Below, piece after piece: positions 1 through 6,169 of a stretch of DNA of 15,004 nucleotides. Positions within the stretch are counted from its first letter, which is position 1, and each line of letters begins with the position of its first letter. The translations under genes and the position numbers were made by a program. Origin of the DNA: Oscillospiraceae bacterium (lineage in GTDB: Bacteria > Bacillota_A > Clostridia > Oscillospirales > CAG-272); the NCBI GenBank assembly GCA_015064665.1, contig SVRU01000071.1:1-15004 (forward strand), written 5' to 3'. The notes below the pieces were generated by a model. The model was not told the origin of the DNA. It did not search any database and saw only the letters and a list, made by a program, of their open reading frames with translations.

Positions 1-54
1 TTGCACTTTCAATTCAATACTGTATTTCTTGTTCTTGCGCGATTTCCTTGGCAT
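1..54 (-). CDS. IS3-family-like transposase OrfA, N-terminal fragment (runs off window)
   Basis: The reverse strand from 54 to the window edge reads 18 open codons, MPRKSRKNKKYSIELKVQ. This matches the typical beginning of the small helix-turn-helix OrfA of IS3/IS150-type elements: a basic N-terminus followed by YSIELKVQ, the start of the first helix. A strong Shine-Dalgarno (AAGGGGG on the minus strand, plus-strand 63-69) lies 8 nt before the ATG, which supports the start. OrfA normally contributes DNA binding and, by programmed frameshift into OrfB (DDE catalytic domain), makes the full transposase. Only the tip is visible, so the family call rests on a short match, and intactness cannot be judged. 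The element's outer end should lie just to the right of this start, within about 61-125. Confidence 0.6.
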   Translation of the reverse strand, partial: MPRKSRKNKKYSIELKVQ

Positions 55-62
55 AAAAATAA

Positions 63-118
63 CCCCCTTAAAGTAGTCTTGAATACTTTTTGTTTTTTCA
101 AGTGTCTACTTTAAGGGG
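63..118 (-). promoter_or_regulatory. Insulating hairpin over the transposase Shine-Dalgarno, probable IS end
   Basis: A perfect 13-bp inverted repeat (64-76 with 106-118, CCCCTTAAAGTAG/CTACTTTAAGGGG) is extended by a 6-bp inner stem (78-83 with 97-102). In a minus-strand RNA entering from outside the element, the second arm contains the GGGGG of the transposase Shine-Dalgarno. The stem is followed by GTTATTTTT, so the structure could both hide the ribosome site and terminate read-in transcripts. Hairpins that block translation from externally started transcripts are known for several insertion sequences. The arms may also include the element's terminal inverted repeat; the exact IS boundary cannot be set with only one end visible. 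Confidence 0.5.
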
Positions 119-159
119 ATTATATCACTTTTCAAAACGGCAGCCCTTATTTAAATTAG

Positions 160-188
160 TTGACATTTAAGCTTTTTTGTGCTACAAT
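160..188 (+). promoter_or_regulatory. Sigma-A promoter of the DegV-family gene
   Basis: TTGACA at 160-165 and TACAAT at 183-188 are separated by 17 bp, a near-perfect vegetative promoter. The predicted start near 195 leaves a short leader before the ribosome site at 229-234. The promoter lies just outside the hairpin that marks the presumed insertion sequence, so the element does not seem to disrupt it. Confidence 0.8.
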
Positions 189-239
189 CTAACAGAATAC
201 AGTTCGTACCTAATTATAAACCACACAACGGAGATTGGA

Positions 240-1073
240 ATGAGAAAAATCAAAATAGTTACAGATTCATCATCAGACGTTTTGTCTGTTGAATACACGC
301 ATTTTGCATCCGCACCGCTCAAGATCATCACGTCAGACGTGGAATTTACCGACGACGCAAGCCTTGACGTTGAAGGCATGGTTGATTACCTCGGCAAATA
401 CAAAGGAAAGTCAAAAACATCCTGTCCAAACGCAAACGACTGGCTAGCAGCATTCGACGGTGCAGACGACGTATTCTGCGTTACAATAACCAGTGCGCTT
501 TCGGGTAGCTTCAACGCGGCGTGCATAGCAAAGAAGCTCTACGAAGAAAACCTCGACAAGCGAGTCTTCGTTCTTGACAGCCGTTCTACAGGACCGGAAA
601 TGACGATGCTGATAAACAAGCTCACAGAGCTTATAAACGACGGTCTTTCATATGAAGAAATATGCGAAAAAATTACAGATTACCATAAAAAGACCGGACT
701 TTTCTTTATGCTTAAATCGGTAAAAAATCTTGCAAACAACGGCAGAGTTTCACCAATCGTTGCAAAAATTATCGGTATAGCGGGAATTTGCATAGTAGGC
801 AAAGCAAGCGACGGGGGCACTCTCGAAACGATTCACAAATGCAGGGGCGAGTCCCGCTCGCTTGAGATGCTCGTCTCGGAACTTGGAAAGCACGGGTTTA
901 ATCAAGGAAAGGTAAGCATCGGTCATTGTCTTAACGAAGAGGCAGCAAACAAGCTGAGGGAGCTTATATTGGCTAAATTCAATAAAGCTTCGGTAGAAAT
1001 ACACGCGCTCCGCGGTCTTTGCAGCTTCTATGCCGAAAAGGGCGGACTTATCGTCGGCTTTGAAAAATTCTGA
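240..1073 (+). CDS. DegV family fatty-acid-binding protein
   Basis: A 277-residue cytoplasmic protein of the DegV family, which binds a fatty acid between its two domains; in Gram-positive bacteria related FakB proteins present the acid to the kinase FakA. Visible family features are IVTDSSSD at residues 6-13, the TSCPN segment (60-64) where other members have TSQPS, SALSGSF (85-91), VLDSRST (111-117) and the KSVKNLANNGRVS stretch (159-171). The C-terminal end reads LRGLCSFYAEKGG instead of the more usual HTGPG segment, suggesting a subgroup. Start chosen at 240: CGGAGA lies 6 nt upstream, and a longer frame beginning at 177 would start inside the promoter's -10 region. Single-gene transcription unit with a strong terminator directly after the stop. 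The bound lipid and any kinase partner cannot be inferred here. Confidence 0.9.
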   Translation: MRKIKIVTDSSSDVLSVEYTHFASAPLKIITSDVEFTDDASLDVEGMVDYLGKYKGKSKTSCPNANDWLAAFDGADDVFCVTITSALSGSFNAACIAKKLYEENLDKRVFVLDSRSTGPEMTMLINKLTELINDGLSYEEICEKITDYHKKTGLFFMLKSVKNLANNGRVSPIVAKIIGIAGICIVGKASDGGTLETIHKCRGESRSLEMLVSELGKHGFNQGKVSIGHCLNEEAANKLRELILAKFNKASVEIHALRGLCSFYAEKGGLIVGFEKF

Positions 1074-1082
1074 ATATATTCA

Positions 1083-1140
1083 AAAAACGGCGGTTAGTCC
1101 AAGCCTTACGGCAAGGACCAATCGCCGTTTTTATTTTTTT
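1083..1140. terminator. Bidirectional intrinsic terminator between convergent degV-type and DMT-type genes
   Basis: AAAAACGGCG (1083-1092) pairs perfectly with CGCCGTTTTT (1123-1132), continued by 1093-1100 with 1115-1122 (one mismatch, one wobble) and capped by GCC-TTAC-GGC. A T-rich tail follows on the plus strand, and on the minus strand the stem is followed by TTTTTT. The stop codon of the leftward transporter gene (1139-1141) touches the tail, so one structure ends both transcripts. Confidence 0.9.
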
Positions 1141-2128
1141 AGCGCTCGTCTGCTTTCGTTTTATTTAAAAGACGGCAGAGCGGGCTCAAACCGTTTTTTC
1201 TTTTGCGTCCTATCTTTTTTATTGAAATTACGCTTACTCCGACCATTCGAACGAGAATGAGAGTCAAGCCTATCAGATGATAATAATGTATCCGCTCGTC
1301 TCTGAATATAACGCCGATAATTATTGTGACGAAGGTTGATACTCCGGAAAAGGCAGCCATCGTTGAGAGCTGCATTTTTGAAAGGCAGTAGTTATTGAAA
1401 CCGGTTGCAACAACGGTCGAAAGTATTGCAAGGAAAACGAATCCAATTATATTTTGAAGGTCAAAATACGGAGCAAAGTAATTTAAGATGTCTCCGCGAA
1501 TTATATGCAAGAAAACGTTTACCGCATTGAAAATCAGCGTTCCGAGCATTGCCGAAACGTAGGTTATTTCCATTGAGGTAAAATTCTTTGACGACATTCG
1601 TGAAAATACTCCGAAAAGCGATCCGCATAGCACCGCCGAGACCAAAAACAGAATTCCGAGAGGACTGTCAGAGCCGCCCCTTGTACCGCTGTTTAGAGCT
1701 ATGTAGATAACGCCCAGGATCCCCAGCCCGAGAAACAGCTTTTGCAAAAGACTGTTTTTTTCTTTGAGTATAAGCGACTCCGCAACACAGCTCGCTATCG
1801 GAGAAAGCGAAAGTATCACCGCCGTCGTAATATCCGTTGATAAAGAAATACCCACCGTTTCAAAAAGCATATAAAGAACCGGTTCAAACAACGCGGCAAG
1901 AAGAATTGATTTCATATAAGGACGTCTTTCATTTTTAAGAAAAAAATCCTTGACTCCGATTTTAATCTTTATAATTCCGATGACCTTCATAAGCCACATA
2001 AAAACAAAACTCATAAGGAAGCGCAGTGAGAGAATATCAAGCACCCCTGCAGATTCCTCAAGCGCACCGGTAAAAAACACCGACGTTCCGTAAATTGCGT
2101 ATTTTAAAAAAGCAAGAATATACACCAT
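1139..2128 (-). CDS. EamA/DMT-superfamily membrane transporter
   Basis: A 329-residue integral membrane protein with about ten hydrophobic helices arranged as two EamA-like repeats (roughly residues 5-146 and 157-303), the architecture of drug/metabolite exporters in the DMT superfamily. Helix-ending features typical of the family are visible: LSLSPIASCVAESLILKEK (106-124) at the end of repeat 1 and FSGVSTFVTIIIGVIFRDE (260-278) at the equivalent place in repeat 2, where an acidic residue follows the helix. A strongly basic tail (GRKRK at 307-311) should lie in the cytoplasm. The substrate is unknown; DMT members export amino acids, purines, drugs or other metabolites. The start is the first in-frame ATG, preceded by only a weak GGTG ribosome site. 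It is divergent from an AraC-type regulator with overlapping promoters, so that regulator is a reasonable candidate controller. Confidence 0.88.
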   Translation of the reverse strand: MVYILAFLKYAIYGTSVFFTGALEESAGVLDILSLRFLMSFVFMWLMKVIGIIKIKIGVKDFFLKNERRPYMKSILLAALFEPVLYMLFETVGISLSTDITTAVILSLSPIASCVAESLILKEKNSLLQKLFLGLGILGVIYIALNSGTRGGSDSPLGILFLVSAVLCGSLFGVFSRMSSKNFTSMEITYVSAMLGTLIFNAVNVFLHIIRGDILNYFAPYFDLQNIIGFVFLAILSTVVATGFNNYCLSKMQLSTMAAFSGVSTFVTIIIGVIFRDERIHYYHLIGLTLILVRMVGVSVISIKKIGRKRKNGLSPLCRLLNKTKADER

Positions 2129-2170
2129 TAGCTTTACACCGATTTATTTTCCGAAAATTCATTTTGCCGA

Positions 2171-2200
2171 TTGACAAACGCAAAAGCAATGTGATATAAT
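2171..2200 (+). promoter_or_regulatory. Sigma-A promoter of the AraC-family gene
   Basis: TTGACA (2171-2176) and TATAAT (2195-2200), both perfect, are separated by 18 bp. The expected start near 2207 gives a leader of roughly 75 nt before the ATG at 2283. The -10 box overlaps the -10 box of the leftward transporter promoter by two bases, so the two promoters should compete. Confidence 0.75.
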
Positions 2201-2227
2201 CATAATACAAAAAATTGCCATTTTCAA
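2199..2227 (-). promoter_or_regulatory. Sigma-A promoter of the DMT-type transporter gene, facing the AraC promoter
   Basis: On the minus strand TTGAAA (plus 2222-2227) and TATGAT (plus 2199-2204) are separated by 17 bp. The expected start near 2192 lies about 64 nt ahead of the transporter ATG. The -35 and -10 boxes of this promoter and of the rightward one are arranged symmetrically around 2199. A short dyad TGAT-ATA-ATCA (2192-2202) sits on the junction and could be an operator. Confidence 0.55.
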
Positions 2228-2282
2228 GTCAAATCACAGTGCTTTAATGCCATTTTTTGACTCGTTTTGTGCGGAGGTGTAT

Positions 2283-3068
2283 ATGCAACCAATATTTAAC
2301 ATTGCGCGGGAAAAAGACAATCACTTATTCTATAAATCCTACGCAAACGACAAGGGCATTCTGCAATTTCACTCTCAGATAGAGCTTTATTTCGTTGACG
2401 AGGGTAAAATGGAATCCTGGGTCAACGGGCATTACAGACTCCTCTCGGCAGGCGAGATGTCGGTCTCGCTCAGCTACGATTCACACGCATATAAAACTCC
2501 GGAATACTCGCGCTCAAGCGTGCTTATAATTCCGCCGCACATATGTGAGGAATTTATAATTGCAACAAAAGGAAAAAAGGCTACCAATCCCTTTATCTGC
2601 GATAAGGATACCGTCAAAAAAATCAAAGATTGTTACGAAGAGATAAAACGCGCAAATATCGGTAAAATCGAGCAGCTTGGCTATATATACGTTATACTCG
2701 GTATAGTTATGGAAAAAGTATTTCTTGAACCGAGTACCGATATAGGAGACCCTGCGCTCTCCTCAAAAATCCTCTCCTACATCAACGAAAATTTCAAAAG
2801 CGGCATAACCCCATCGCAAATTGCGTCGCACGTCGGCTACAGCCCAAGCTATATATCGAGATATTTCAAGTCATGCTTTAATATAACCCTTACTAAATAT
2901 CTGACGATAATACGCCTCAAAAACGCAATTATGCTGATGCACGAAGGCAAGCACAGCTCAACCTATTGCAGCCTTGAGAGCGGATTTTCCTCTATGAGAA
3001 CCTTTTACCGCGCGTTTTATAACGAATTCGGATGCTCGCCAAAGGAATATCTTGCAAAAAACGAATAA
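2283..3068 (+). CDS. AraC-family transcriptional regulator with cupin-like sensor domain
   Basis: A 261-residue one-component regulator. The N-terminal half (about residues 25-100) resembles the AraC-type cupin sensor, with FHSQIELYFVDEG (29-41), the predicted barrel strand WVNGHYRLLSAGEM (46-59) and IIPPHI (82-87). The C-terminal part holds two helix-turn-helix units: ITPSQIASHVGYSPSYISR (175-193) and, around 224-256, SLESGFSSMRTFYRAFYNEF with the family's closing CSPKEY. Start chosen at 2283 because GGAGGTG (2273-2279) lies 3 nt upstream; a frame starting at 2247 has no ribosome site and adds 12 unlikely residues. The spacing is somewhat tight. The ligand is unknown; sugar-responsive members with this layout are common in gut Clostridia. 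Likely targets are its own promoter and the adjoining divergent transporter. Confidence 0.9.
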   Translation: MQPIFNIAREKDNHLFYKSYANDKGILQFHSQIELYFVDEGKMESWVNGHYRLLSAGEMSVSLSYDSHAYKTPEYSRSSVLIIPPHICEEFIIATKGKKATNPFICDKDTVKKIKDCYEEIKRANIGKIEQLGYIYVILGIVMEKVFLEPSTDIGDPALSSKILSYINENFKSGITPSQIASHVGYSPSYISRYFKSCFNITLTKYLTIIRLKNAIMLMHEGKHSSTYCSLESGFSSMRTFYRAFYNEFGCSPKEYLAKNE

Positions 3069-3080
3069 ATTTTTCGCACA

Positions 3081-3137
3081 AAAAAGAGACCGGACAAAAG
3101 CTTACAAAAGCTATCAGTCAGGTCTCTTTTTATTTTT
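3081..3137. terminator. Bidirectional intrinsic terminator
   Basis: AAAAAGAGACC (3081-3091) pairs perfectly with GGTCTCTTTTT (3121-3131), with inner pairs 3093-3095/3117-3119 and an apical AGCTT/AAGCT stem (3099-3103/3108-3112). The tail is T-rich on the plus strand and TTTTTT follows the stem on the minus strand. It lies between the stops of two convergent genes (3068 and 3147) and can serve both. Confidence 0.9.
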
Positions 3138-3146
3138 GATTTACAG

Positions 3147-4076
3147 TTATTTTTCGAGAATAGGAGCATTTATTATTTCATTTTTCCGAAGAAGAAGCGA
3201 ATCGTCCTCGATTGCCGACTCAAGAGATTCTATTCCAATTCGGTCGATTGCCGCGCCAAGACGCTCCTTACCATACGCGTTTTCCTTATACCAAAGAATG
3301 ACCTTTTCTATAACGAGCGAAACCTCGTCAAAGGAATAGACCCCCTTTAGAAGAGTTCCCATTCTCTGCGTTTTTCCCCAAGTGCCGCCAACGAAAATAC
3401 GGCACGCCGACTCTGCATCCGTCGGAAAGGCTCCGAAAGGACATTTTCCAACGCAAACACCGCACTTTTTGCATTTGTCGGCATCAATTTGCGCTTTTGC
3501 CGAGTTCACCGAAACGGCTTTTGACGGACAAACTTCGGAAACGGTGCACTTTTTGCAACCCTTGCACTTTTCTCCGTCAAAGCTGAACACTCGACATCCT
3601 TCGACTCCCACGTCGTTAAGACTCGGTTTCATACAGCTGTTAGGACAGCCGCCGACGCCGATCTTGAATTTGTGAGGAAGCTTTACGCCGCTCATCCCTA
3701 TATAAAATTTGTTGTGAAGAATCTCTGCAAGCTTATGGGTGTCAATATTTCCAAAAACGCAAGTCGTGCCTTTGCACGCGGTTATAGGTCTTATCTTAGC
3801 ACCCGTGCCGCCAAAATGCATACCTCGGCTTGCCATAAACGCCTCTGCCTCGGGTATTTTTTCAAAAGGAATTCCCACAACCTCTGCAGAAAGACGAGAG
3901 GTAAATATCACCTTACCCGAGCCGAATTTTTCTGCGCACTCTGCCAATGCAAAAAGCTGTTCCGGTGAGAAAATTCCGGCTATACCGACAACCCTTCCGG
4001 AAAAGCAATCGGTTCCCCTGTTGCGAAGAAATCCTCTGCCCTTTACACTCACTACCTCTTCCTTAGTAAGACTCAT
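3147..4076 (-). CDS. Small sulfite/nitrite-reductase-like siroheme protein with 2x[4Fe-4S] ferredoxin insert
   Basis: A 309-residue soluble redox protein resembling the short sulfite reductases of anaerobes (AsrC/Fsr-like). Residues 1-90 look like the ferredoxin-like half domain (VVGIAGIFSPEQL, FTSRLSAEVVGI with Arg61). The siroheme-coupled 4Fe-4S ligands appear as CKGTTC (C101, C106) and GGCPNSC (C144, C148). A ferredoxin module follows with ligands C171, C174, C177, C183 and C202, C205, C208, C212. The first pair is C-X4-C where CysI-type enzymes have C-X5-C, and one ferredoxin motif is C-X2-C-X2-C-X5-CP. The expected reaction is six-electron reduction of sulfite (or nitrite), with electrons entering through the ferredoxin module; this is inferred from the family. 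GGAGG (4085-4089) lies 8 nt from the ATG. No asrA/asrB partners or siroheme biosynthesis genes are nearby. It shares a symmetric control region with the divergent metal-chelate importer. Confidence 0.82.
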   Translation of the reverse strand: MSLTKEEVVSVKGRGFLRNRGTDCFSGRVVGIAGIFSPEQLFALAECAEKFGSGKVIFTSRLSAEVVGIPFEKIPEAEAFMASRGMHFGGTGAKIRPITACKGTTCVFGNIDTHKLAEILHNKFYIGMSGVKLPHKFKIGVGGCPNSCMKPSLNDVGVEGCRVFSFDGEKCKGCKKCTVSEVCPSKAVSVNSAKAQIDADKCKKCGVCVGKCPFGAFPTDAESACRIFVGGTWGKTQRMGTLLKGVYSFDEVSLVIEKVILWYKENAYGKERLGAAIDRIGIESLESAIEDDSLLLRKNEIINAPILEK

Positions 4077-4106
4077 AACCTAAACCTCCGTAATGTCTAT
4101 TCAAGA

Positions 4107-4135
4107 TTGACACTTATAAATTTCTGTGTTATAAT
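4107..4135 (+). promoter_or_regulatory. Consensus sigma-A promoter of the Fe/corrinoid-type ABC operon
   Basis: TTGACA (4107-4112), a 17-bp spacer and TATAAT (4130-4135), identical to the vegetative consensus. The expected start near 4142 falls inside the central dyad (4138-4164), giving a leader of about 74 nt that holds GGAGG at 4207-4211. The leader is too short for a cobalamin riboswitch. Transcription from here crosses the opposite promoter at 4168-4196. Confidence 0.85.
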
Positions 4136-4174
4136 ACTTAGGATATAACACTCTATTATCCTAAAATATTATAA
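4129..4174. promoter_or_regulatory. Central dyad, candidate operator shared by two facing promoters
   Basis: An inner perfect inverted repeat TTAGGATA (4138-4145) and TATCCTAA (4157-4164) has an 11-bp spacer. It is flanked by outer arms TTATAATA (4129-4136) and TATTATAA (4167-4174), which contain the two -10 boxes. The dyad covers both expected transcription starts, so a bound protein would block both promoters. The half-site TTAGGATA recalls the TTAGG arms of DtxR/IdeR iron boxes, but those arms are closer together, so the regulator family is open. Confidence 0.6.
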
Positions 4175-4196
4175 CAAAAATAAATCGTTGTGTCAA
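4168..4196 (-). promoter_or_regulatory. Consensus sigma-A promoter of the sulfite-reductase-like gene
   Basis: Read on the minus strand: TTGACA (plus 4191-4196), a 17-bp spacer and TATAAT (plus 4168-4173), again identical to consensus. The expected start near 4161 lies about 85 nt ahead of the ATG at 4076. It faces the rightward promoter, and the two predicted transcripts overlap by about 20 nt at their 5' ends. Confidence 0.85.
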
Positions 4197-4215
4197 TACC
4201 CACTACGGAGGCGTT

Positions 4216-5181
4216 ATGAAAATAATTGTTTACAAACGCGTACTGGTCGCCATATTTGCCGTATTATTTGCTTGCATTTGCTCCTTCTGCTTCGTTTCCT
4301 GCGGCAGAGGAAATTTGTCAGACGGTGAAAAAATCTCGTTTGAAGACGCCCTTGGTCGCAGCGTTTTCGTGAAAAAGCAACCTGAAAGAGTTGCTTCTCT
4401 TCTCGGAAGCTTTTCGGACGTGTGGATTCTTTCGGGCGGCAAGCTTTGCGCCTCGGCAAACGATGCCTGGGAGGATTTCGGACTTGAGCTTGACGAAGCA
4501 ATAAACGTCGGCGGCGCGCATTCGCCGAGCCTTGAGCTTATCATTTCTGCATCGCCCGACCTCGTTATAGCAAGCGCGTCTACCGCAAGTCACCTTGAAC
4601 TTTGCAACACGCTTGAAGCCGTCGGGATAAGCGTCGCCTATTTTGACGTGGATAATTTTGACGACTATCTCGGCATGCTAGACGTCTGCACTGATATAAC
4701 CGGACGAAAAGACCTTTATGAAAAAAACGGATTACACCTAAAGGAAGAAATTGACAGGATAAAAGACAGCTATATAAGACAAAATTTAACCGAAAAAGAA
4801 CGCACGGTCCTTTTATTGCGCGCCTCATCAACCTCAGTTAAGGCTAAAGGAAGCAGAGGAACGGTGCTTGGAGAGATGCTTTCAGATATGGGGTGCATTA
4901 ATATTGCCGACTCCGATTCGACTCTCTTGGAAAATCTCAGCATCGAATCGGTTATTATGAACGACCCTCAGCACATTTTCGTTGTTACAATGGGAAACGA
5001 CAGCGAGGCTGCAAAGGCTTCGCTTGAAAAGACAATAAAGGAGAATCCTGCATGGCAATCATTAAGGGCAATTAAGGAAGACAGGCTTCACGTGATGGAC
5101 AAAACGCTTTTCAACCTTAAGCCGAACGCCCGATTTGCCGAGGCATATCAAAAGCTTTATGAAACACTCACCGTCAAATAA
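4216..5181 (+). CDS. ABC importer substrate-binding lipoprotein (Fe-siderophore/heme/corrinoid type)
   Basis: A 321-residue secreted lipoprotein. A basic start and hydrophobic segment end in the lipobox FVSC-G, making Cys29 the lipidated residue that anchors it to the outer face of the membrane. The mature part follows the class III periplasmic-binding-protein plan (BtuF/FhuD/FepB type): DALGRSV (44-50), PERVASLLG (56-64) where relatives have PKRIVSL, SPDLVIAS near residues 113-120 and a C-terminal lobe ending in the helix FAEAYQKLYETL. It should capture a metal chelate such as a ferric siderophore, heme or cobamide; the exact ligand cannot be read from sequence. GGAGG (4207-4211) is 4 nt from the ATG. 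First gene of the operon; its last 23 nt overlap the permease gene, indicating translational coupling. Confidence 0.88.
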   Translation: MKIIVYKRVLVAIFAVLFACICSFCFVSCGRGNLSDGEKISFEDALGRSVFVKKQPERVASLLGSFSDVWILSGGKLCASANDAWEDFGLELDEAINVGGAHSPSLELIISASPDLVIASASTASHLELCNTLEAVGISVAYFDVDNFDDYLGMLDVCTDITGRKDLYEKNGLHLKEEIDRIKDSYIRQNLTEKERTVLLLRASSTSVKAKGSRGTVLGEMLSDMGCINIADSDSTLLENLSIESVIMNDPQHIFVVTMGNDSEAAKASLEKTIKENPAWQSLRAIKEDRLHVMDKTLFNLKPNARFAEAYQKLYETLTVK

Positions 5182-6169
5182 AATAAAGGCTCGATATTTA
5201 TATCTTTCCTCCTTTCTTATATTGATTGGCTCTTTCGTTCACGGAATGGTTACGGGGGCATCGGATATCGGACTTGAAGAGCTTTTTGATACCGTTATCA
5301 ATGGCAATACCGACTCTCCTGCCGCAAATATTTTTATTTACGTACGTTTGCCGAGAGTTTTGGCAGCCGCGGTATGCGGCGCGGCGCTTTCGGTATCGGG
5401 CGCAGTTATACAAGGCGTTCTTTCGAATAGACTTGCCTCTCCGAGCATTATCGGTGTAAATTCCGGTGCGGGACTTGCCGTAACCGTTTGCGCAGCTTTG
5501 GGAACGGTCGGCGGTTGGCAGCTTTCGCTTTTTGCCTTTCTCGGCGCATTTCTTGCGGTTTTGCCCGTAGTCTTCGGCGCAAAAAAATGGGGAGCGTCGC
5601 GCGGTACGGTCATCTTAATCGGCGTTGCTCTCAACAGTTTTCTCGGCGCGATTTCCGACACGGTAGTCACCTTTTCGCCTGAAGTCAGCATATCAAACAG
5701 CGATTTCAGGATAGGTGATTTTTCGGCGGTTACCTACGCGAAGCTGATACCTGCAGCAACGGTAATAGTTATTTCGATAGTCCTGCTTCTCACCCTTTCG
5801 AACGAGCTTTCTGTACTGACGCTCGGCGAAGAGGGGGCAAAAGGGCTCGGAATGAATACGGGACTTGCAAGAATGATTTTTCTGCTTTTGGCAACGCTTC
5901 TTTCCGGATGCGCGGTGAGTATATGCGGTCTCGTTTCGTTTGTCGGTCTGCTCATTCCGCACGCCGTGCGACGTCTTGCTCGGCACAACCGTCACCTTAT
6001 TCCTCTTTGCGCCCTTTTCGGTGCGGGCTTTGTCACTCTCTGTGACAATCTTTCAAGAACTCTGTTCTCCCCCTACGAAATTCCCGTCGGCATTATTCTC
6101 GCTTTTCTCGGCGCGCCGTTCTTCATATTCATTTTAATAAAGGAAAAGGGAGATGCTTTAGATGATTGA
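5159..6169 (+). CDS. FecCD-family ABC transporter permease
   Basis: A 336-residue polytopic membrane protein of the FecCD/BtuC family, which forms a homodimeric channel for ferric siderophores, heme or vitamin B12. Family signatures include YVRLPRVLAA near the first cytoplasmic loop, SGAVIQGVLSNRLASPSIIGVNSG, the ATPase-coupling stretch GLVSFVGLLIPHAVRRLARH and the C-terminal EIPVGIILAFLGAPFFIFIL. About nine to ten hydrophobic helices are visible, and the length is normal. I chose the ATG at 5159; an in-frame TTG at 5135 would only lengthen the N-terminus. Translation probably depends on coupling to the upstream gene, because the nearest purine-rich site (GAGG, 5140-5143) is 15 nt away. It overlaps the ATPase gene by 8 nt. 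Confidence 0.92.
   Translation: MKHSPSNKIKARYLYLSSFLILIGSFVHGMVTGASDIGLEELFDTVINGNTDSPAANIFIYVRLPRVLAAAVCGAALSVSGAVIQGVLSNRLASPSIIGVNSGAGLAVTVCAALGTVGGWQLSLFAFLGAFLAVLPVVFGAKKWGASRGTVILIGVALNSFLGAISDTVVTFSPEVSISNSDFRIGDFSAVTYAKLIPAATVIVISIVLLLTLSNELSVLTLGEEGAKGLGMNTGLARMIFLLLATLLSGCAVSICGLVSFVGLLIPHAVRRLARHNRHLIPLCALFGAGFVTLCDNLSRTLFSPYEIPVGIILAFLGAPFFIFILIKEKGDALDD

Noticed and set aside
177..239. 21-residue N-terminal extension of the DegV-type protein
   Set aside because: It would start within the promoter's -10 region and has no ribosome site; the ATG at 240 has CGGAGA upstream.
2247..2282. 12-residue N-terminal extension of the AraC-type regulator
   Set aside because: No ribosome site before 2247, while GGAGGTG precedes the ATG at 2283.
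4138..4164. Classical DtxR/IdeR iron box
   Set aside because: The TTAGG...CCTAA arms are 17 bp apart instead of the 9 bp of the known 19-bp box, so only a loose resemblance is claimed.
4136..4215. Cobalamin or other riboswitch ahead of the corrinoid/iron-type importer
   Set aside because: The predicted leader is about 74 nt and shows none of the B12-box features; too short.
4216..4593. Several minus-strand open frames opposite the binding-protein gene
   Set aside because: Arg/Ser-rich nonsense products typical of antisense frames of a real gene.
5135..5158. TTG start extending the FecCD permease upstream
   Set aside because: A rare start codon with no ribosome site; the ATG at 5159 gives a normal family length.
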